From Streptomyces sp. DH-12 (GTDB lineage: Bacteria > Actinomycetota > Actinomycetes > Streptomycetales > Streptomycetaceae): a stretch of 64,000 bases of DNA. Position numbers and translations under genes: made by a program. A model generated the notes under the pieces. The model was not told the DNA's origin. It did no database searches and saw nothing but the letters and a program-made list of their open reading frames with translations. This document shows positions 1-7,861 of this stretch, piece by piece; position 1 is the stretch's first letter, and every line of letters starts with the position of its first letter. The stretch is from assembly GCF_002899455.1 (NCBI RefSeq), contig NZ_PPFB01000001.1:3440501-3504500 (forward strand). Reading direction: 5' to 3'.

Positions 1-627
1 GCAGGCGATCTCGCCCGGGTGCGCGGCGAACGCGGCGTGCACGGCGTCCAGGTCGTTGTACGGCAGCACGATGGTGTCGCCGGCCTGCGCGCCGGTGACG
101 CCCGGGGTGTCCGGGAGCGCGAAGGTCGCCACGCCGGAGCCGGCGGAGGCGAGCAGCGAGTCCACGTGGCCGTGGTAGCAGCCCGCGAACTTGATCACCT
201 TGGTGCGCCGCGTGAAGCCGCGCGCCAGCCGGATCGCCGACATGGTGGCCTCGGTGCCGCTGGACACCAGCCGCACCTGCTCCAGCGGCTCGATCCGGGC
301 GACCATCTCCTCGGCGAGCGCGACCTCGCCCTCACCGGGCGTGCCGAAGGAGGTGCCGCGCGCGACGGCCTCCTGGACGGCGGCGATCACCTCGGGGTGC
401 GCGTGCCCGAGGATCATCGGACCCCAGGAGCACACCAGGTCGACGTACTCCCGTCCGTCGGAGTCGGTCAGGTACGGCCCGGTGCCGGAGACCATGAACC
501 GGGGCGTGCCGCCGACGGCGCGGAAGGCACGCACCGGTGAGTTCACACCACCGGGAGTGACGGCCGCGGCACGATCGAACAGCGCCTGCGAGGCTGGGGC
601 TTCGTACGAATATGGCAGTTCGCTCAT
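1..627 (-). CDS. hemL: Glutamate-1-semialdehyde 2,1-aminomutase (3' end outside window)
   Basis: This PLP enzyme converts glutamate-1-semialdehyde to 5-aminolevulinate, the second step of the C5 route to heme and cobalamin. The first 209 residues are visible, starting at ATG 627 ([10 protein letters not shown]). They contain the phosphate-binding turn SSGTEATM (about residues 122-129) and CYHGHVD (about 150-156), both typical of GSA aminomutase. The PLP lysine lies beyond the left edge, so catalytic integrity cannot be checked. The gene reads off the window and has about 500 bp of non-coding DNA upstream. The other heme genes (hemB near 42 kb, hemACD near 51-55 kb) are far away, so it is not in their operon. 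Identification rests on strong family resemblance over the visible part. Confidence 0.95.
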   Translation of the reverse strand, partial: MSELPYSYEAPASQALFDRAAAVTPGGVNSPVRAFRAVGGTPRFMVSGTGPYLTDSDGREYVDLVCSWGPMILGHAHPEVIAAVQEAVARGTSFGTPGEGEVALAEEMVARIEPLEQVRLVSSGTEATMSAIRLARGFTRRTKVIKFAGCYHGHVDSLLASAGSGVATFALPDTPGVTGAQAGDTIVLPYNDLDAVHAAFAAHPGEIAC

Positions 628-1132
628 GACCTGCGACTTCTCCGACCTTTTCCGACGTCCCGGCTGTTCCTCCGGGCTGCGGCTGCTGTGACTCGTTTCA
701 GGGTAGGCCAGGGGCGCTCCGAGGCGTCCCCGCCCCGATCGGGGTTCCGATCGGGGCCCCGGAGCGGCCGTGATCTGCGAAACTGACCCCTGGTGCACAC
801 AGCCCGCACGGCCGGGGCGGCCAGGGCCCGCGAAGAACTCGCGGACGGATGGTTCACCGCACGTTTCGGCGGGCGGCCGTGGGGGAGGTCACTGTCACGA
901 TGATCGGGTTGCGCGGCGGGGACCACGCGTCCTAGAAAAGCAGTCGGGTGGAGATATGCATCGCGGTGGCGGACTGGGCGAGGGGACCGGTGACCTGGGT
1001 CCTCGACGTGCCCGGCGGGGAAGGCACCGACGCGAAGCGGAGGAAACACATCAGACGCGTCGTTCACACGGCGAGCCGGAGCGGATCGGCCCTCTGAGCG
1101 GGGCGGGGAGCAGGAATGGTGGTCGGGTGGGG
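628..1132. other. Non-coding interval upstream of hemL
   Basis: There is no convincing gene in these 505 bases. Open frames exist on both strands, but they have no start with a ribosome-binding site and no recognisable domain. The stretch contains a self-complementary 12-mer CCCCGATCGGGG at 733-744 followed two bases later by CCGATCGGGG at 747-756. It must also hold the promoters for hemL (leftward) and for the hypothetical gene to the right, but I cannot assign -35/-10 boxes. Confidence 0.4.
733..756. repeat. Tandem GATC-centred palindromes upstream of hemL
   Basis: CCCCGATCGGGG (733-744) is a perfect palindrome and is followed after TT by a near copy, CCGATCGGGG (747-756). The pair lies about 105-130 bases before the hemL start codon on the hemL side of the gap. 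It could be a protein-binding site or a simple GC-rich foldback; nothing else in the sequence decides between these. Confidence 0.35.
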
Positions 1133-1564
1133 GTGACGTACAAGTACTTCGGCGCGCCGGACGGCGCCACCGCGGCCCGCGTCCCGATCTCCATGCGCCC
1201 CGAGGAGCTCGGCGGGGACGAGCTGGGCATGGGCGGCATGTTCACCAAGATCAAGCCGGAGACCATGGCCGCGATGGTCCTCACGGGCATCGAGGGCGTG
1301 CCTCTGCACCGCGTGCCGCCGCTCGAACTGGTCGTCCTGCACCCGGACTACGCGGTCGTGAAGCTGCCCATGACGGTGGTGGACCCGCTCCGCGACATAG
1401 GCGAGGAAGCGGTCGGCGCGGCCGCGTTCATCTGGTCGACGGTCCCGGACCGCGGCGGCCCGCGCGACGCGTTCAACGTCTACCGGCTCCTCCACGAGTG
1501 GCAGGACTTCAGCCACCGGCTGCACGAGGCGGGGCATCAGCCGTACTGCCTGGTGTGGCCCTGA
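1133..1564 (+). CDS. Conserved Streptomyces hypothetical protein (143 aa)
   Basis: This is a soluble 143-residue protein (VTYKYFGAPDG... to ...YCLVWP) that I do not assign to a characterised family. It has no signal peptide or membrane segment. The middle is rich in hydrophobic beta-strand-like stretches (VPPLELVVLHPDYAVVKLPMTV), and the C-terminus has many aromatic and histidine residues (YRLLHEWQDFSHRLHEAGHQ). The start may be GTG 1133 or the in-frame GTG 1127; a purine-rich GGGGAG lies about 20 bases upstream, so neither start is well supported. The gene points toward the APH gene and is separated from it by a strong hairpin terminator. Coding bias at third positions supports a real gene. 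Confidence 0.7.
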   Translation: MTYKYFGAPDGATAARVPISMRPEELGGDELGMGGMFTKIKPETMAAMVLTGIEGVPLHRVPPLELVVLHPDYAVVKLPMTVVDPLRDIGEEAVGAAAFIWSTVPDRGGPRDAFNVYRLLHEWQDFSHRLHEAGHQPYCLVWP

Positions 1565-1593
1565 GCGGGGGCTGACGCGACGGGGCACGACGC

Positions 1594-1623
1594 GACGGGG
1601 CGGGTTCCGGGAACCCGCCCCGT
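1594..1623. terminator. Bidirectional hairpin between convergent genes
   Basis: GACGGGGCGGGTTCC is followed almost directly by its reverse complement, giving a perfect stem of about 14 pairs with a tight loop. It sits 30 bases after the stop of the rightward gene and 27 bases after the stop of the leftward APH gene, the expected place for a shared terminator. There is no T-tract, as is usual in Streptomyces. Confidence 0.75.
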
Positions 1624-1650
1624 CTCGCGTCCGCGGCGGTCGGGGGCGGA

Positions 1651-2646
1651 TCAGCCGTACCGGGTGAACAGGGCGTCGAGGTAGTCCTCCAGGCGGCGGG
1701 TGAGGAGTCCGGGGGTCAGGTCGGTGCGGCCCAGGTGGCGCCAGGGGACCGCGACCTTCTCCGCGTCGCCGTAGCCCAGGGCGTCCAGGAGGCGCCAGTG
1801 GAGGTGGGCGGCCGGGTCGGGGTCGAGGGTGCCGCCGGCGGCGGTGTAGCGGTCGGCGAAGGCCATGCCCTCGGGGGCGCCGTGCAGCAGGGCGAGGGCG
1901 GTCGAGCAGTGGGCCACGTCCAGGTCGGCCGGTCCCCAGGAGGTCTCCACCCAGTCGACGACTCCGCTGACCTCAGGGGCGTCGTCGGGGCCGGTGAACA
2001 GGACGTTGCCCGGGTGGAAGTCCCGGTGCAGGAAGCGGCCCGCGTGGGCGGGGGGTTCGCGGCGGATGAGGTCGGCGGCCCGGTGCCACAGCTCGGGGCG
2101 ACGGGCGGCCGGGGGCGGTGCCACCCGGTCCGGGGAGGCCCAGGCCTGGTAGGCGCGGGGGCGCCGGTGTACGGGCACCGGCAGGCGGTGGATGCGTACG
2201 AGAAGGCGGGCGAGCTCGTCGGCCCGGGTCCGCGCGCCCTGGTCGTCCGTGCGGACGGTGCCCGGGAGCAGGGTCATCAGCAGGGACGGGTGGTCGCAGT
2301 GCCGGGCGGTCGCGTCCACCGCCACGAGGGTGGCCGCGGGGACGTCCGTGGCGTCGAGCAGGCGCAGGATGTCCGCCTCACGGGTGAGCAGCCCCTCCGC
2401 GTGCCGCACGAAGAACGGCTTGACGAAGGACCGCAGGACGAGTGAGCGACGGCCGTCCGGACCGCTGACGTCGAGTCGGCGCATCTCCGACGTCCAGCCG
2501 CCGCGCAGCCGCTCCACCCGCTCGATGCGCTCCCCTGCGGACAGGGTCTTCTCCACCCAGGCGCGGGTGGCGTCCCAGGGGTGGCCGGTGTCTTCGGGGT
2601 GGCCGGTGTCTTCGGGGTGGTCGGTGTCTTCGGTCGTGGCCGCCAT
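1651..2646 (-). CDS. Aminoglycoside-phosphotransferase-like kinase
   Basis: This is a small-molecule kinase of the APH/choline-kinase fold, predicted to transfer a phosphate from ATP to an unknown hydroxylated substrate. The catalytic loop HRDFHPGN (about residues 207-214) and the metal-binding segment DWVETSWGPADLD (about 231-243) are intact, so activity is plausible. Length (331 aa) fits the family. The N-terminus carries a tandem PEDTGH repeat encoded by an 18-bp DNA repeat, an unusual low-complexity tail. I chose ATG 2646 (MAATTED); ATG 2658 is also in frame. The gene follows the alpha/beta-hydrolase gene on the same strand with a 30-base gap, so the two are probably co-transcribed and controlled from the MarR operator further upstream. 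Resistance is possible but not shown. Confidence 0.8.
   Translation of the reverse strand: MAATTEDTDHPEDTGHPEDTGHPWDATRAWVEKTLSAGERIERVERLRGGWTSEMRRLDVSGPDGRRSLVLRSFVKPFFVRHAEGLLTREADILRLLDATDVPAATLVAVDATARHCDHPSLLMTLLPGTVRTDDQGARTRADELARLLVRIHRLPVPVHRRPRAYQAWASPDRVAPPPAARRPELWHRAADLIRREPPAHAGRFLHRDFHPGNVLFTGPDDAPEVSGVVDWVETSWGPADLDVAHCSTALALLHGAPEGMAFADRYTAAGGTLDPDPAAHLHWRLLDALGYGDAEKVAVPWRHLGRTDLTPGLLTRRLEDYLDALFTRYG
2581..2634. repeat. 18-bp tandem repeat, three copies, inside the APH gene
   Basis: The unit GTGGCCGGTGTCTTCGGG occurs at 2581-2598 and 2599-2616, with a third copy differing at two bases at 2617-2634. Because 18 is a multiple of three, copy-number change keeps the reading frame. 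It encodes repeated EDTGHP near the protein N-terminus. Confidence 0.9.
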
Positions 2647-2676
2647 GCGGGGCAGCATACGGACACGGAGGAGCTG

Positions 2677-3510
2677 TCAGCCGAGGAAACGTGTCAGCCG
2701 GTCGTTCAGCTCGCCCGGCTCGGCGAGGGGGAGCGAATGGTGGGTGGCTCCGGGGAGCACCGTCACCTCGCCCTGCGGCAGGACCCGGCGGGCCTGCTCG
2801 GCGACCTTGGCGGCATCGTGCGTGCGGCTGTGCTCGGCGAGCAGCACCAGGACCGGCATGCGGAGTCCGGCCACGCGGGGGCGGCCGCCGACGATCAGCT
2901 TGCGGCCGGGAACGGTGGCGGCCAGTGCGTAGAGGCGCTGCCAGGTCTCGTCCAGCGGGCGGCCCGCCGTCTCCCAGGACAGGAACGCGCGGGCGCGGGC
3001 CTCGCTCGGGCGGATCACGGAGGGCAGCGCGCGCAGCAGGTAGCCGGGGCGGAACCCGGCGAACACCTGGGTGGGATCCACCAGCGCGAGCCGGTCGACC
3101 CGCTGCGGCGCGTGCAGGGCGTACCGGGCGGCCAGCCAGGCTCCGTAGGAGTGACCGCACAGGTGCGTGCGGGCCAGCCCGAGTCCGTCGAGCAGCGCGT
3201 CCAGCCAGGCCGTCAGGTCGTCGGCGCCCTTCAGCGGTGTGCCCCGGCGCTCGGTGCGGCCGGCGTCGCCCAGCAGGTCCACCGCGTGCACCCGGTGGCG
3301 CCGGCCGAGCGCCGGGGCGTTGGCGAACCAGACCAGGCCGGTGGCGGAGCCGCCCGGCAGCAGCACCAGAGGACTGCCGTCCGCCGGACCGTGCACATGC
3401 ACCCGGGTGGGCCCGTACGGAGTGGCCACATCGCGCTCCTCGGTGGCCTCGGGCCAGCGGGCGCGGAGTTCTTCGTAGGCACGGTCGAAGGCCGACGGCG
3501 TTGTGGACAC
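2677..3510 (-). CDS. Alpha/beta-fold hydrolase
   Basis: This is a cytoplasmic serine hydrolase of the alpha/beta fold (277 aa). The nucleophile elbow GHSYG places Ser at about residue 121, the oxyanion-type LPGG lies near 51-54, and a C-terminal histidine is available in ATHHSLPL. The acid residue is probably Asp or Glu in the LLAEHSRTHD segment. The substrate is unknown; ester, lactone or haloperoxidase-like chemistry is possible. It begins at ATG 3510, is divergent from a MarR-type regulator and sits just upstream of the APH-like gene. The intergenic region contains nested inverted repeats, so repression by the adjacent MarR protein, relieved by a small ligand, is the simplest reading. Confidence 0.85.
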   Translation of the reverse strand: MSTTPSAFDRAYEELRARWPEATEERDVATPYGPTRVHVHGPADGSPLVLLPGGSATGLVWFANAPALGRRHRVHAVDLLGDAGRTERRGTPLKGADDLTAWLDALLDGLGLARTHLCGHSYGAWLAARYALHAPQRVDRLALVDPTQVFAGFRPGYLLRALPSVIRPSEARARAFLSWETAGRPLDETWQRLYALAATVPGRKLIVGGRPRVAGLRMPVLVLLAEHSRTHDAAKVAEQARRVLPQGEVTVLPGATHHSLPLAEPGELNDRLTRFLG

Positions 3511-3520
3511 GGAGATACCC

Positions 3521-3555
3521 CTCGCTCAGCGATAATCTCGTTGAGCGAGATAATA
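3521..3555. promoter_or_regulatory. Probable MarR operator between divergent hydrolase and marR genes
   Basis: Two overlapping dyads occur here. CTCGCTCA (3521-3528) is matched by TGAGCGAG (3542-3549), and ATCTCG (3535-3540) is matched by CGAGAT (3546-3551) around a five-base centre. The site is AT-richer than its surroundings and fills most of the 73-base gap between the two start codons. That is the classic position for autoregulation plus repression of the divergent operon. Binding is inferred, not shown. Confidence 0.65.
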
Positions 3556-3583
3556 GCCGGGGTCCGGTTCGAGGGAGTTGCGC

Positions 3584-4039
3584 ATGGACGGTCGGGGTCC
3601 GGCCATGGGACTGGTGCACCTACTGCGCGCGGTCACCGTGGAGTTCGACCTGCTGGGGGCCGAGTTCGCCGCGCGCCACGGCCTGCACCCCACCGACGTG
3701 CGCGCGCTGATCCAGCTGCTGGACGCGGAACGGGCCGGCACCCGGGCCACACCCGGTTGGCTCGGTGAGCAACTGCGCCTCAACTCGGCCGGGACCACGG
3801 CATTGGTGGACCGCCTGGAACGGCTGGAACTGGTCCGGCGCAGCAGGGACACCACCGACCGCCGGCGCGTGCTGCTGGAGGTGGAGGAGAAGGCCACACG
3901 GCTCGGGTGGGCCTTCTTCGGGCAGGTGATCGACGACGTGGTGGCGGTCTCGCACGACTTCGAGCCGGGCGAACTGGAGACAGTCCGGCGGTTCTTGACG
4001 TCGGTGCTGGAGTCCACGAGCAGGACGCGGTCGTCCTGA
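3584..4039 (+). CDS. MarR-family transcriptional regulator
   Basis: This is a dimeric winged-helix regulator (151 aa) that typically releases DNA when it binds a phenolic or related ligand. The HTH and wing can be seen in LGEQLRLNSAGTTALVDRLERLELVRRSRDTTDRRRVLLEV, which has the family signature DxRDxRxxxxxLT in degenerate form. ATG 3584 is preceded by GAGGGAG at a spacing of seven. The gene is divergent from the hydrolase-APH pair and shares a 73-base control region containing the operator. It probably represses itself and that pair. Confidence 0.85.
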   Translation: MDGRGPAMGLVHLLRAVTVEFDLLGAEFAARHGLHPTDVRALIQLLDAERAGTRATPGWLGEQLRLNSAGTTALVDRLERLELVRRSRDTTDRRRVLLEVEEKATRLGWAFFGQVIDDVVAVSHDFEPGELETVRRFLTSVLESTSRTRSS

Positions 4040-4096
4040 CGCGAGCGGGGCCGGCCGGGCCGGAGGATCCGACGTCACGGGGTCGTGCGGCTCCGC

Positions 4097-6034
4097 TCAT
4101 CCCGTGCCCGCGCACGCCTCCGCCTCGTCCAGGTACGCCGCCACCGGGCCCAGGGTCAGCATGCCGCAGGCGGCACCCGCGTGTTCCGTGCGGGCGTCGC
4201 GGAGGGCGGCCGCGGCCCGCGCGGCGGTGCCGCGGTCGCCCAGGCGGACGGCGGCGCGGGCGATCAGGCACCACAGGGCCTCCTGCATGTGGTCGGGCGG
4301 TGGTGCGGGCGCCGCGGCGAGGGCGGCCCGGGCCGGTGCGTCCCGGCCCTGGTCGAGCAGGAGGAGGGGTTCCGTCCAGGGGCGGTACGGACCCCAGTCG
4401 AGGCGGGGGCCGTCGGGCGCGGGCCGGCCGTGCAGCAGGCGCAGGCCCAGCAGGGCGAGCGGGAGCAGACCGCGGTGCAGGCCCGGCATCCCGGCCGTAC
4501 GGAGGGCCTCGTCGGCGGTGCGGTACCGCGCGGCGACGTCGGCGGCGGACGGTCCGCCGGGCTCGGTGCTGCGGGCGGCCGCGGCCCGGGCCCGGAACCA
4601 GGCCGTGAGCACGGGGACGAGGGGCGCCTCGGTGACGGCGGCGAGCTGTTCGGCGGCTTCCGCGTGGGCGGACGCGGTGTCCAGGTCGCCGAGGGCGGAG
4701 GCGGACTGCAGGCGGACGAGCCGGCCGAGCACGGCGAAGGCGGGCAGGCCGTGGGTGGTGGCCAGGTCCAGGATCTCGGCGCCGATGCGGTCCCGTGCGG
4801 TCGCCAGTCCGGGGCGGGTGAAGGACTGCAGGAACACTCCGTTGAGGGCGAAGGCCAGGAGGGCGGGGTCGCCCAGGTCCCGGGCCGGCGCCTCGGCCCG
4901 CCGTGCCGCGTCCCGGGCGCGGTCCCGCTCGGGCGGGGTGAGGTCGGCGCTGCGGCTCTCGACCGCGATCGTCGCCAGGAGGCGGACGGTCAGGCCGGCG
5001 GGGGCGTCGGGACCGAGCGCGGTGAGCGTGCGCCGCGCGGCCTCGACGACCGCCCGGGACTGCACGGGGTCGTCGGCCCGGCTCCACAGGGCGGGCACGT
5101 CGTAGGCGCCGATGACGCGGGCGGTGAGGGCGAGGTCGCCGGTGCGTTCCGCCGCCGTGATCGCGGCGAGGCGGTCGCTCCGGGAGCGGACCAGGGCGTC
5201 GCCGCCCGCCAGGGCGAGGGTGCGGGCCAGGTCCACGGTGGTGCGGGGGCCGAGGGGGACGCCGGAGCCGGTCCAGGTGGCCGCCGAGGCGGCGAAGGGC
5301 GTGACCCCGTTGAGGAGGTCCGTCTCCAGGCGCGAGAGGTCGGCGCCCGGGTCGAGACCGAGCTGGTCGGCGAGCGTGGCGCGGGCCCGGCGGAGGGCGG
5401 CCAGGGCATCGGCCCGGCGGCCCTCGTGGTGCAGGGCGCGGGCGAGGAGCGTCCAGGCGGGCTCACGCCAGGGGTGTGCGGCGACGTGGTCGCGCAGGTC
5501 GGCGACGAGGCCGGCGCCCTCCCCGCGGTCGAGGAGGAGACGGGCGCGCAGCTCGACCGCCTCCGCCCGCAGCTCGTCCAGCCGAGCGCGCTCGCGTTCG
5601 GCCCACGCGGAGCCGGTCACGTCGGCGTAGGCGGGTCCGCGCCAGGCGGCGAGCGCCTCGCCGAGCGAGGTCACCGCGCCGGGGGTGTGCCGGGCGCGGG
5701 TCAGGGCGTCCTGGAAGCGGTGCGCGTCGACGTCCTCGCGCGGCAGGCGCAGGGCGTAACCGGGGCCCTCGGTGACCAGGACGCGCGGTGGTGTGCGGGG
5801 CGGCCGGCCGGGTTCGAGGGCACGGCGCAGCGCGGCGACGAAGGTGCGCAGGGCGCCCACGGCACGGGCCGGCGGATCGGCCCACAGGTCGTCGACGAGC
5901 GTGTCGGTGGTGACCATCCGCCCCTCGGCGGCGACGAGACGGGCGAGGACCTCACGGTGGCGGGGTCCGCCCAGGGCGACGGGAGTGCCGTCGCCCTGGG
6001 CGGCCCGGACGGTGCCGAGCACGTCGATGCGCAT
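4097..6034 (-). CDS. SARP/AfsR-type transcriptional activator
   Basis: This is a Streptomyces antibiotic regulatory protein-like activator of 645 residues. The N-terminus (MRIDVLGTVRAAQG) begins an OmpR-like winged-helix DNA-binding domain of about 95 residues. The bacterial transcriptional activation domain (BTAD) follows, with TSLGEALAAWRGPAYADV and the TPR-like RALHHEGRRADALAALRRAR. After about residue 250 there is no P-loop, so it lacks the AfsR NTPase module; the rest is alanine- and leucine-rich helical repeat sequence resembling TPRs. ATG 6034 is used; ATG 6043 is an alternative. It has no biosynthetic cluster next to it, so its target is unclear. It might act on the divergent hydrolase gene or elsewhere. 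Confidence 0.85.
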   Translation of the reverse strand: MRIDVLGTVRAAQGDGTPVALGGPRHREVLARLVAAEGRMVTTDTLVDDLWADPPARAVGALRTFVAALRRALEPGRPPRTPPRVLVTEGPGYALRLPREDVDAHRFQDALTRARHTPGAVTSLGEALAAWRGPAYADVTGSAWAERERARLDELRAEAVELRARLLLDRGEGAGLVADLRDHVAAHPWREPAWTLLARALHHEGRRADALAALRRARATLADQLGLDPGADLSRLETDLLNGVTPFAASAATWTGSGVPLGPRTTVDLARTLALAGGDALVRSRSDRLAAITAAERTGDLALTARVIGAYDVPALWSRADDPVQSRAVVEAARRTLTALGPDAPAGLTVRLLATIAVESRSADLTPPERDRARDAARRAEAPARDLGDPALLAFALNGVFLQSFTRPGLATARDRIGAEILDLATTHGLPAFAVLGRLVRLQSASALGDLDTASAHAEAAEQLAAVTEAPLVPVLTAWFRARAAAARSTEPGGPSAADVAARYRTADEALRTAGMPGLHRGLLPLALLGLRLLHGRPAPDGPRLDWGPYRPWTEPLLLLDQGRDAPARAALAAAPAPPPDHMQEALWCLIARAAVRLGDRGTAARAAAALRDARTEHAGAACGMLTLGPVAAYLDEAEACAGTG

Positions 6035-6374
6035 GGTTCCCATCCTGGGGCGGAGGGGGGAAGGCGTCGCACGCACCCGCCCCGAAGACCCGTGCCGGTC
6101 CCCGTACCCCCGGTTCCCGAGGCCGGGGGAAGCGGTCGCCCGGGTCCGGCGCCGCGGCCCAGGGGCGGGTCGTCGCCTGTCTGCTTCTCCGGAGCCGGAG
6201 GCGACCCGATGCCCGCTCCGGGCCGGGGACCGTGACCGCGGCCCCCCGCCCGCGGGCGGGCGGCCGGCGGGCGCGTGCCCCGGAGGCCGAGGCCCCCGCC
6301 GTACTGATCCGTTGCTCATCGCCCTGCCCCACGCTGCTCGGGTCCTGCACCACCTGGAGAGACGGACCGACCCC
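6035..6374. other. Gap between SARP gene and divergent hydrolase gene
   Basis: These 340 bases separate two divergent start codons. I see no gene and no clear operator: open frames here are extensions of neighbouring coding frames. A SARP would be expected to bind direct heptamer repeats 11 bases apart, and I do not see a clear set of these. Confidence 0.35.
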
Positions 6375-7253
6375 ATGACACCCACCATCCCCGGCTTCGA
6401 GCACCTCCGCCTGCCCGGCGTGGACGGCGTCGAGCTGGCTGCCGCCGTCGGCGGGCACGGCAGCCCCGTCGTGTTGCTGCACGGTTTCCCCCAGACCCAT
6501 CTGATGTGGCGGCACGTCGCCGAGCGGCTGGCCGGCGAGCACACGGTGATCTGCCCCGACCTGCGCGGCTACGGCGCCAGCGACAAGCCGGCGGCCGACT
6601 CCCCCGGCGTGTACGCCAAGCGCACCATGGCGGCCGACGTCGTGGCCCTGGCCGCCGCGCTCGGCCACGACCGCTTCGCCCTCGTCGGTCACGACCGGGG
6701 CGCCCTCGTCGCCTTCCGGGCCGGGCTCGACCACCCGGAGACCGTCACGCACCTCGGCATCCTCGACATCGTGCCCACGCTCGACATGTGGGACGTCCTG
6801 CACGGCGTCTCCGCGGCGGTCGCGTACCACCTGTACCTGATGGCGCAGCCGCCCGGTCTGCCGGAGGCGATGATCGCGGGCAGCGCGGACGCCTTCTTCG
6901 GGTCGTTCCTCGACGCCTGGTCCACCGGTCCGGACGCGCTGCCTCCGGAGGTGCGCGCCGAGTACCTGCGGGCGAGCCGCGCGGCGGTGCCGTCGATCGT
7001 CGCGGACTACCGGGCCTCGGCGGGCGTCGACATCGAGCACGACCGGGCCGGTCTGGACGCGGGGGCCCGGCTCGCCATGCCCGTGACGGTCCTCCAGCAG
7101 GACTGGGGCGCCCAGCTGGGCTACGACGCCGCCGCGGTGTGGGGGGCCTGGGCGCCGGATCTGGACCACCGGCTGACCGGGGCCGGGCACTTCATGGCCG
7201 AGGAGGCGCCCGAGGAGGTCACGGCGGCGATCCGGGAACTGCTGACCCGATAG
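6375..7253 (+). CDS. Alpha/beta hydrolase of the epoxide hydrolase/haloacetate dehalogenase group
   Basis: The protein has 292 residues with HGFPQTHLMW (from about residue 36) and the elbow GHDRG, which makes Asp107 the nucleophile, as in soluble epoxide hydrolases and haloacid dehalogenases. The catalytic His is in GAGHFMAEE near the C-terminus. Fluoroacetate dehalogenases have a second carboxylate-binding arginine three residues after the first and a halide-binding His-Trp pair. Here those positions appear to be Leu (GHDRGALV) and His-Leu (AYHLYLMAQPP), so C-F cleavage is doubtful. ATG 6375 follows GGAGAGACGG at a reasonable distance. The gene stands alone between the SARP gene and the DUF4396 gene. 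Confidence 0.85.
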   Translation: MTPTIPGFEHLRLPGVDGVELAAAVGGHGSPVVLLHGFPQTHLMWRHVAERLAGEHTVICPDLRGYGASDKPAADSPGVYAKRTMAADVVALAAALGHDRFALVGHDRGALVAFRAGLDHPETVTHLGILDIVPTLDMWDVLHGVSAAVAYHLYLMAQPPGLPEAMIAGSADAFFGSFLDAWSTGPDALPPEVRAEYLRASRAAVPSIVADYRASAGVDIEHDRAGLDAGARLAMPVTVLQQDWGAQLGYDAAAVWGAWAPDLDHRLTGAGHFMAEEAPEEVTAAIRELLTR

Positions 7254-7297
7254 CTGACCCGATAGACGGGCCCGACCGACAGGGTGCGCCTTCCGGA

Positions 7298-7314
7298 ATA
7301 CCCCCAGGGGGTAT
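7298..7314. promoter_or_regulatory. CsoR-like palindromic operator
   Basis: ATACCCCCAGGGGGTAT is a perfect 17-bp palindrome. It closely resembles the G-tract operators of CsoR/RcnR copper- or nickel-responsive repressors (ATACCC-type half sites around a G/C run). It lies about 60 bases before the DUF4396 start codon and overlaps a possible -10 element (TATGGT, 7314-7319), so bound repressor would block RNA polymerase. No csoR gene is present in the window, so a trans-acting regulator is implied. Confidence 0.65.
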
Positions 7315-7375
7315 ATGGTTACGGCAGGCGTGGGGACGCACCGTCCCCGTGGCGCTTCGAAGGGGGATGAGGTCC

Positions 7376-7861
7376 ATGGACCACGCCCTGCACCACCACA
7401 CCGGCCCCGCACACGGCGCCGCGCCCGGCGCGACCTGGTCGACGGCGGTACGGGCGACACTGCACTGCCTGCTCGGCTGCGCCGTCGGCGAGATCCTCGG
7501 CATGGTCATCGGCACGTCCCTGATGTGGGGCAACGCGCCGACGATGATCCTGGCCATCGCCCTGGCCTTCGTCTTCGGCTACTCCTTCACCCTCTTCGCC
7601 GTGGTGCGCGCCGGAGTGTCGCCGAAGGACGCCGTGAAGGTCGCGCTGGCCGCCGACACCGTCTCCATCGCGGTGATGGAGCTGGTCGACAACGGCATCA
7701 TCGCGCTCACCCCGGGCGCGATGGACGCGCACCTGTCCGAGGGCCTGTTCTGGTACGCCCTGCTCGGCGGCTTCGCCGTCGCCTTCCTGGTCACCACCCC
7801 GGTCAACAAGTGGATGATCGGCCGGGGCAAGGGCCACGCGGTGGTCCACGCCCACCACTGA
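7376..7861 (+). CDS. DUF4396 membrane protein, probable metal-related
   Basis: This is a 161-residue integral membrane protein with about four helices (near residues 29-50, 55-77, 86-111 and 123-145) that matches the DUF4396 family. The N-terminus is histidine-rich (MDHALHHHTGPAHG), the first helix carries H30-C31 and C35 (LHCLLGC), and the C-terminus ends HAVVHAHH. All are plausible soft-metal ligands. The function is not established. The CsoR-like palindrome immediately upstream suggests induction by copper or a related metal and a role in metal handling. ATG 7376 is chosen because AGGGGG and GAGG lie upstream at suitable distances; ATG 7367 is also in frame. Confidence 0.8.
   Translation: MDHALHHHTGPAHGAAPGATWSTAVRATLHCLLGCAVGEILGMVIGTSLMWGNAPTMILAIALAFVFGYSFTLFAVVRAGVSPKDAVKVALAADTVSIAVMELVDNGIIALTPGAMDAHLSEGLFWYALLGGFAVAFLVTTPVNKWMIGRGKGHAVVHAHH

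Noticed and set aside
624..1067. A 147-codon minus-strand frame upstream of hemL
   Set aside because: It overlaps the hemL start, has no ribosome site and its translation is Arg/Pro-rich without resemblance to a family.
3521..3555. The nested dyads as a transcription terminator
   Set aside because: They lie between divergent start codons rather than downstream of genes and are AT-richer than the terminators seen elsewhere here.
4085..6235. A 716-codon open frame on the plus strand opposite the SARP gene
   Set aside because: It is an antisense shadow caused by high GC. The minus-strand protein has clear SARP domains, while this frame gives Gly/Gln/Arg-rich sequence with no domain.
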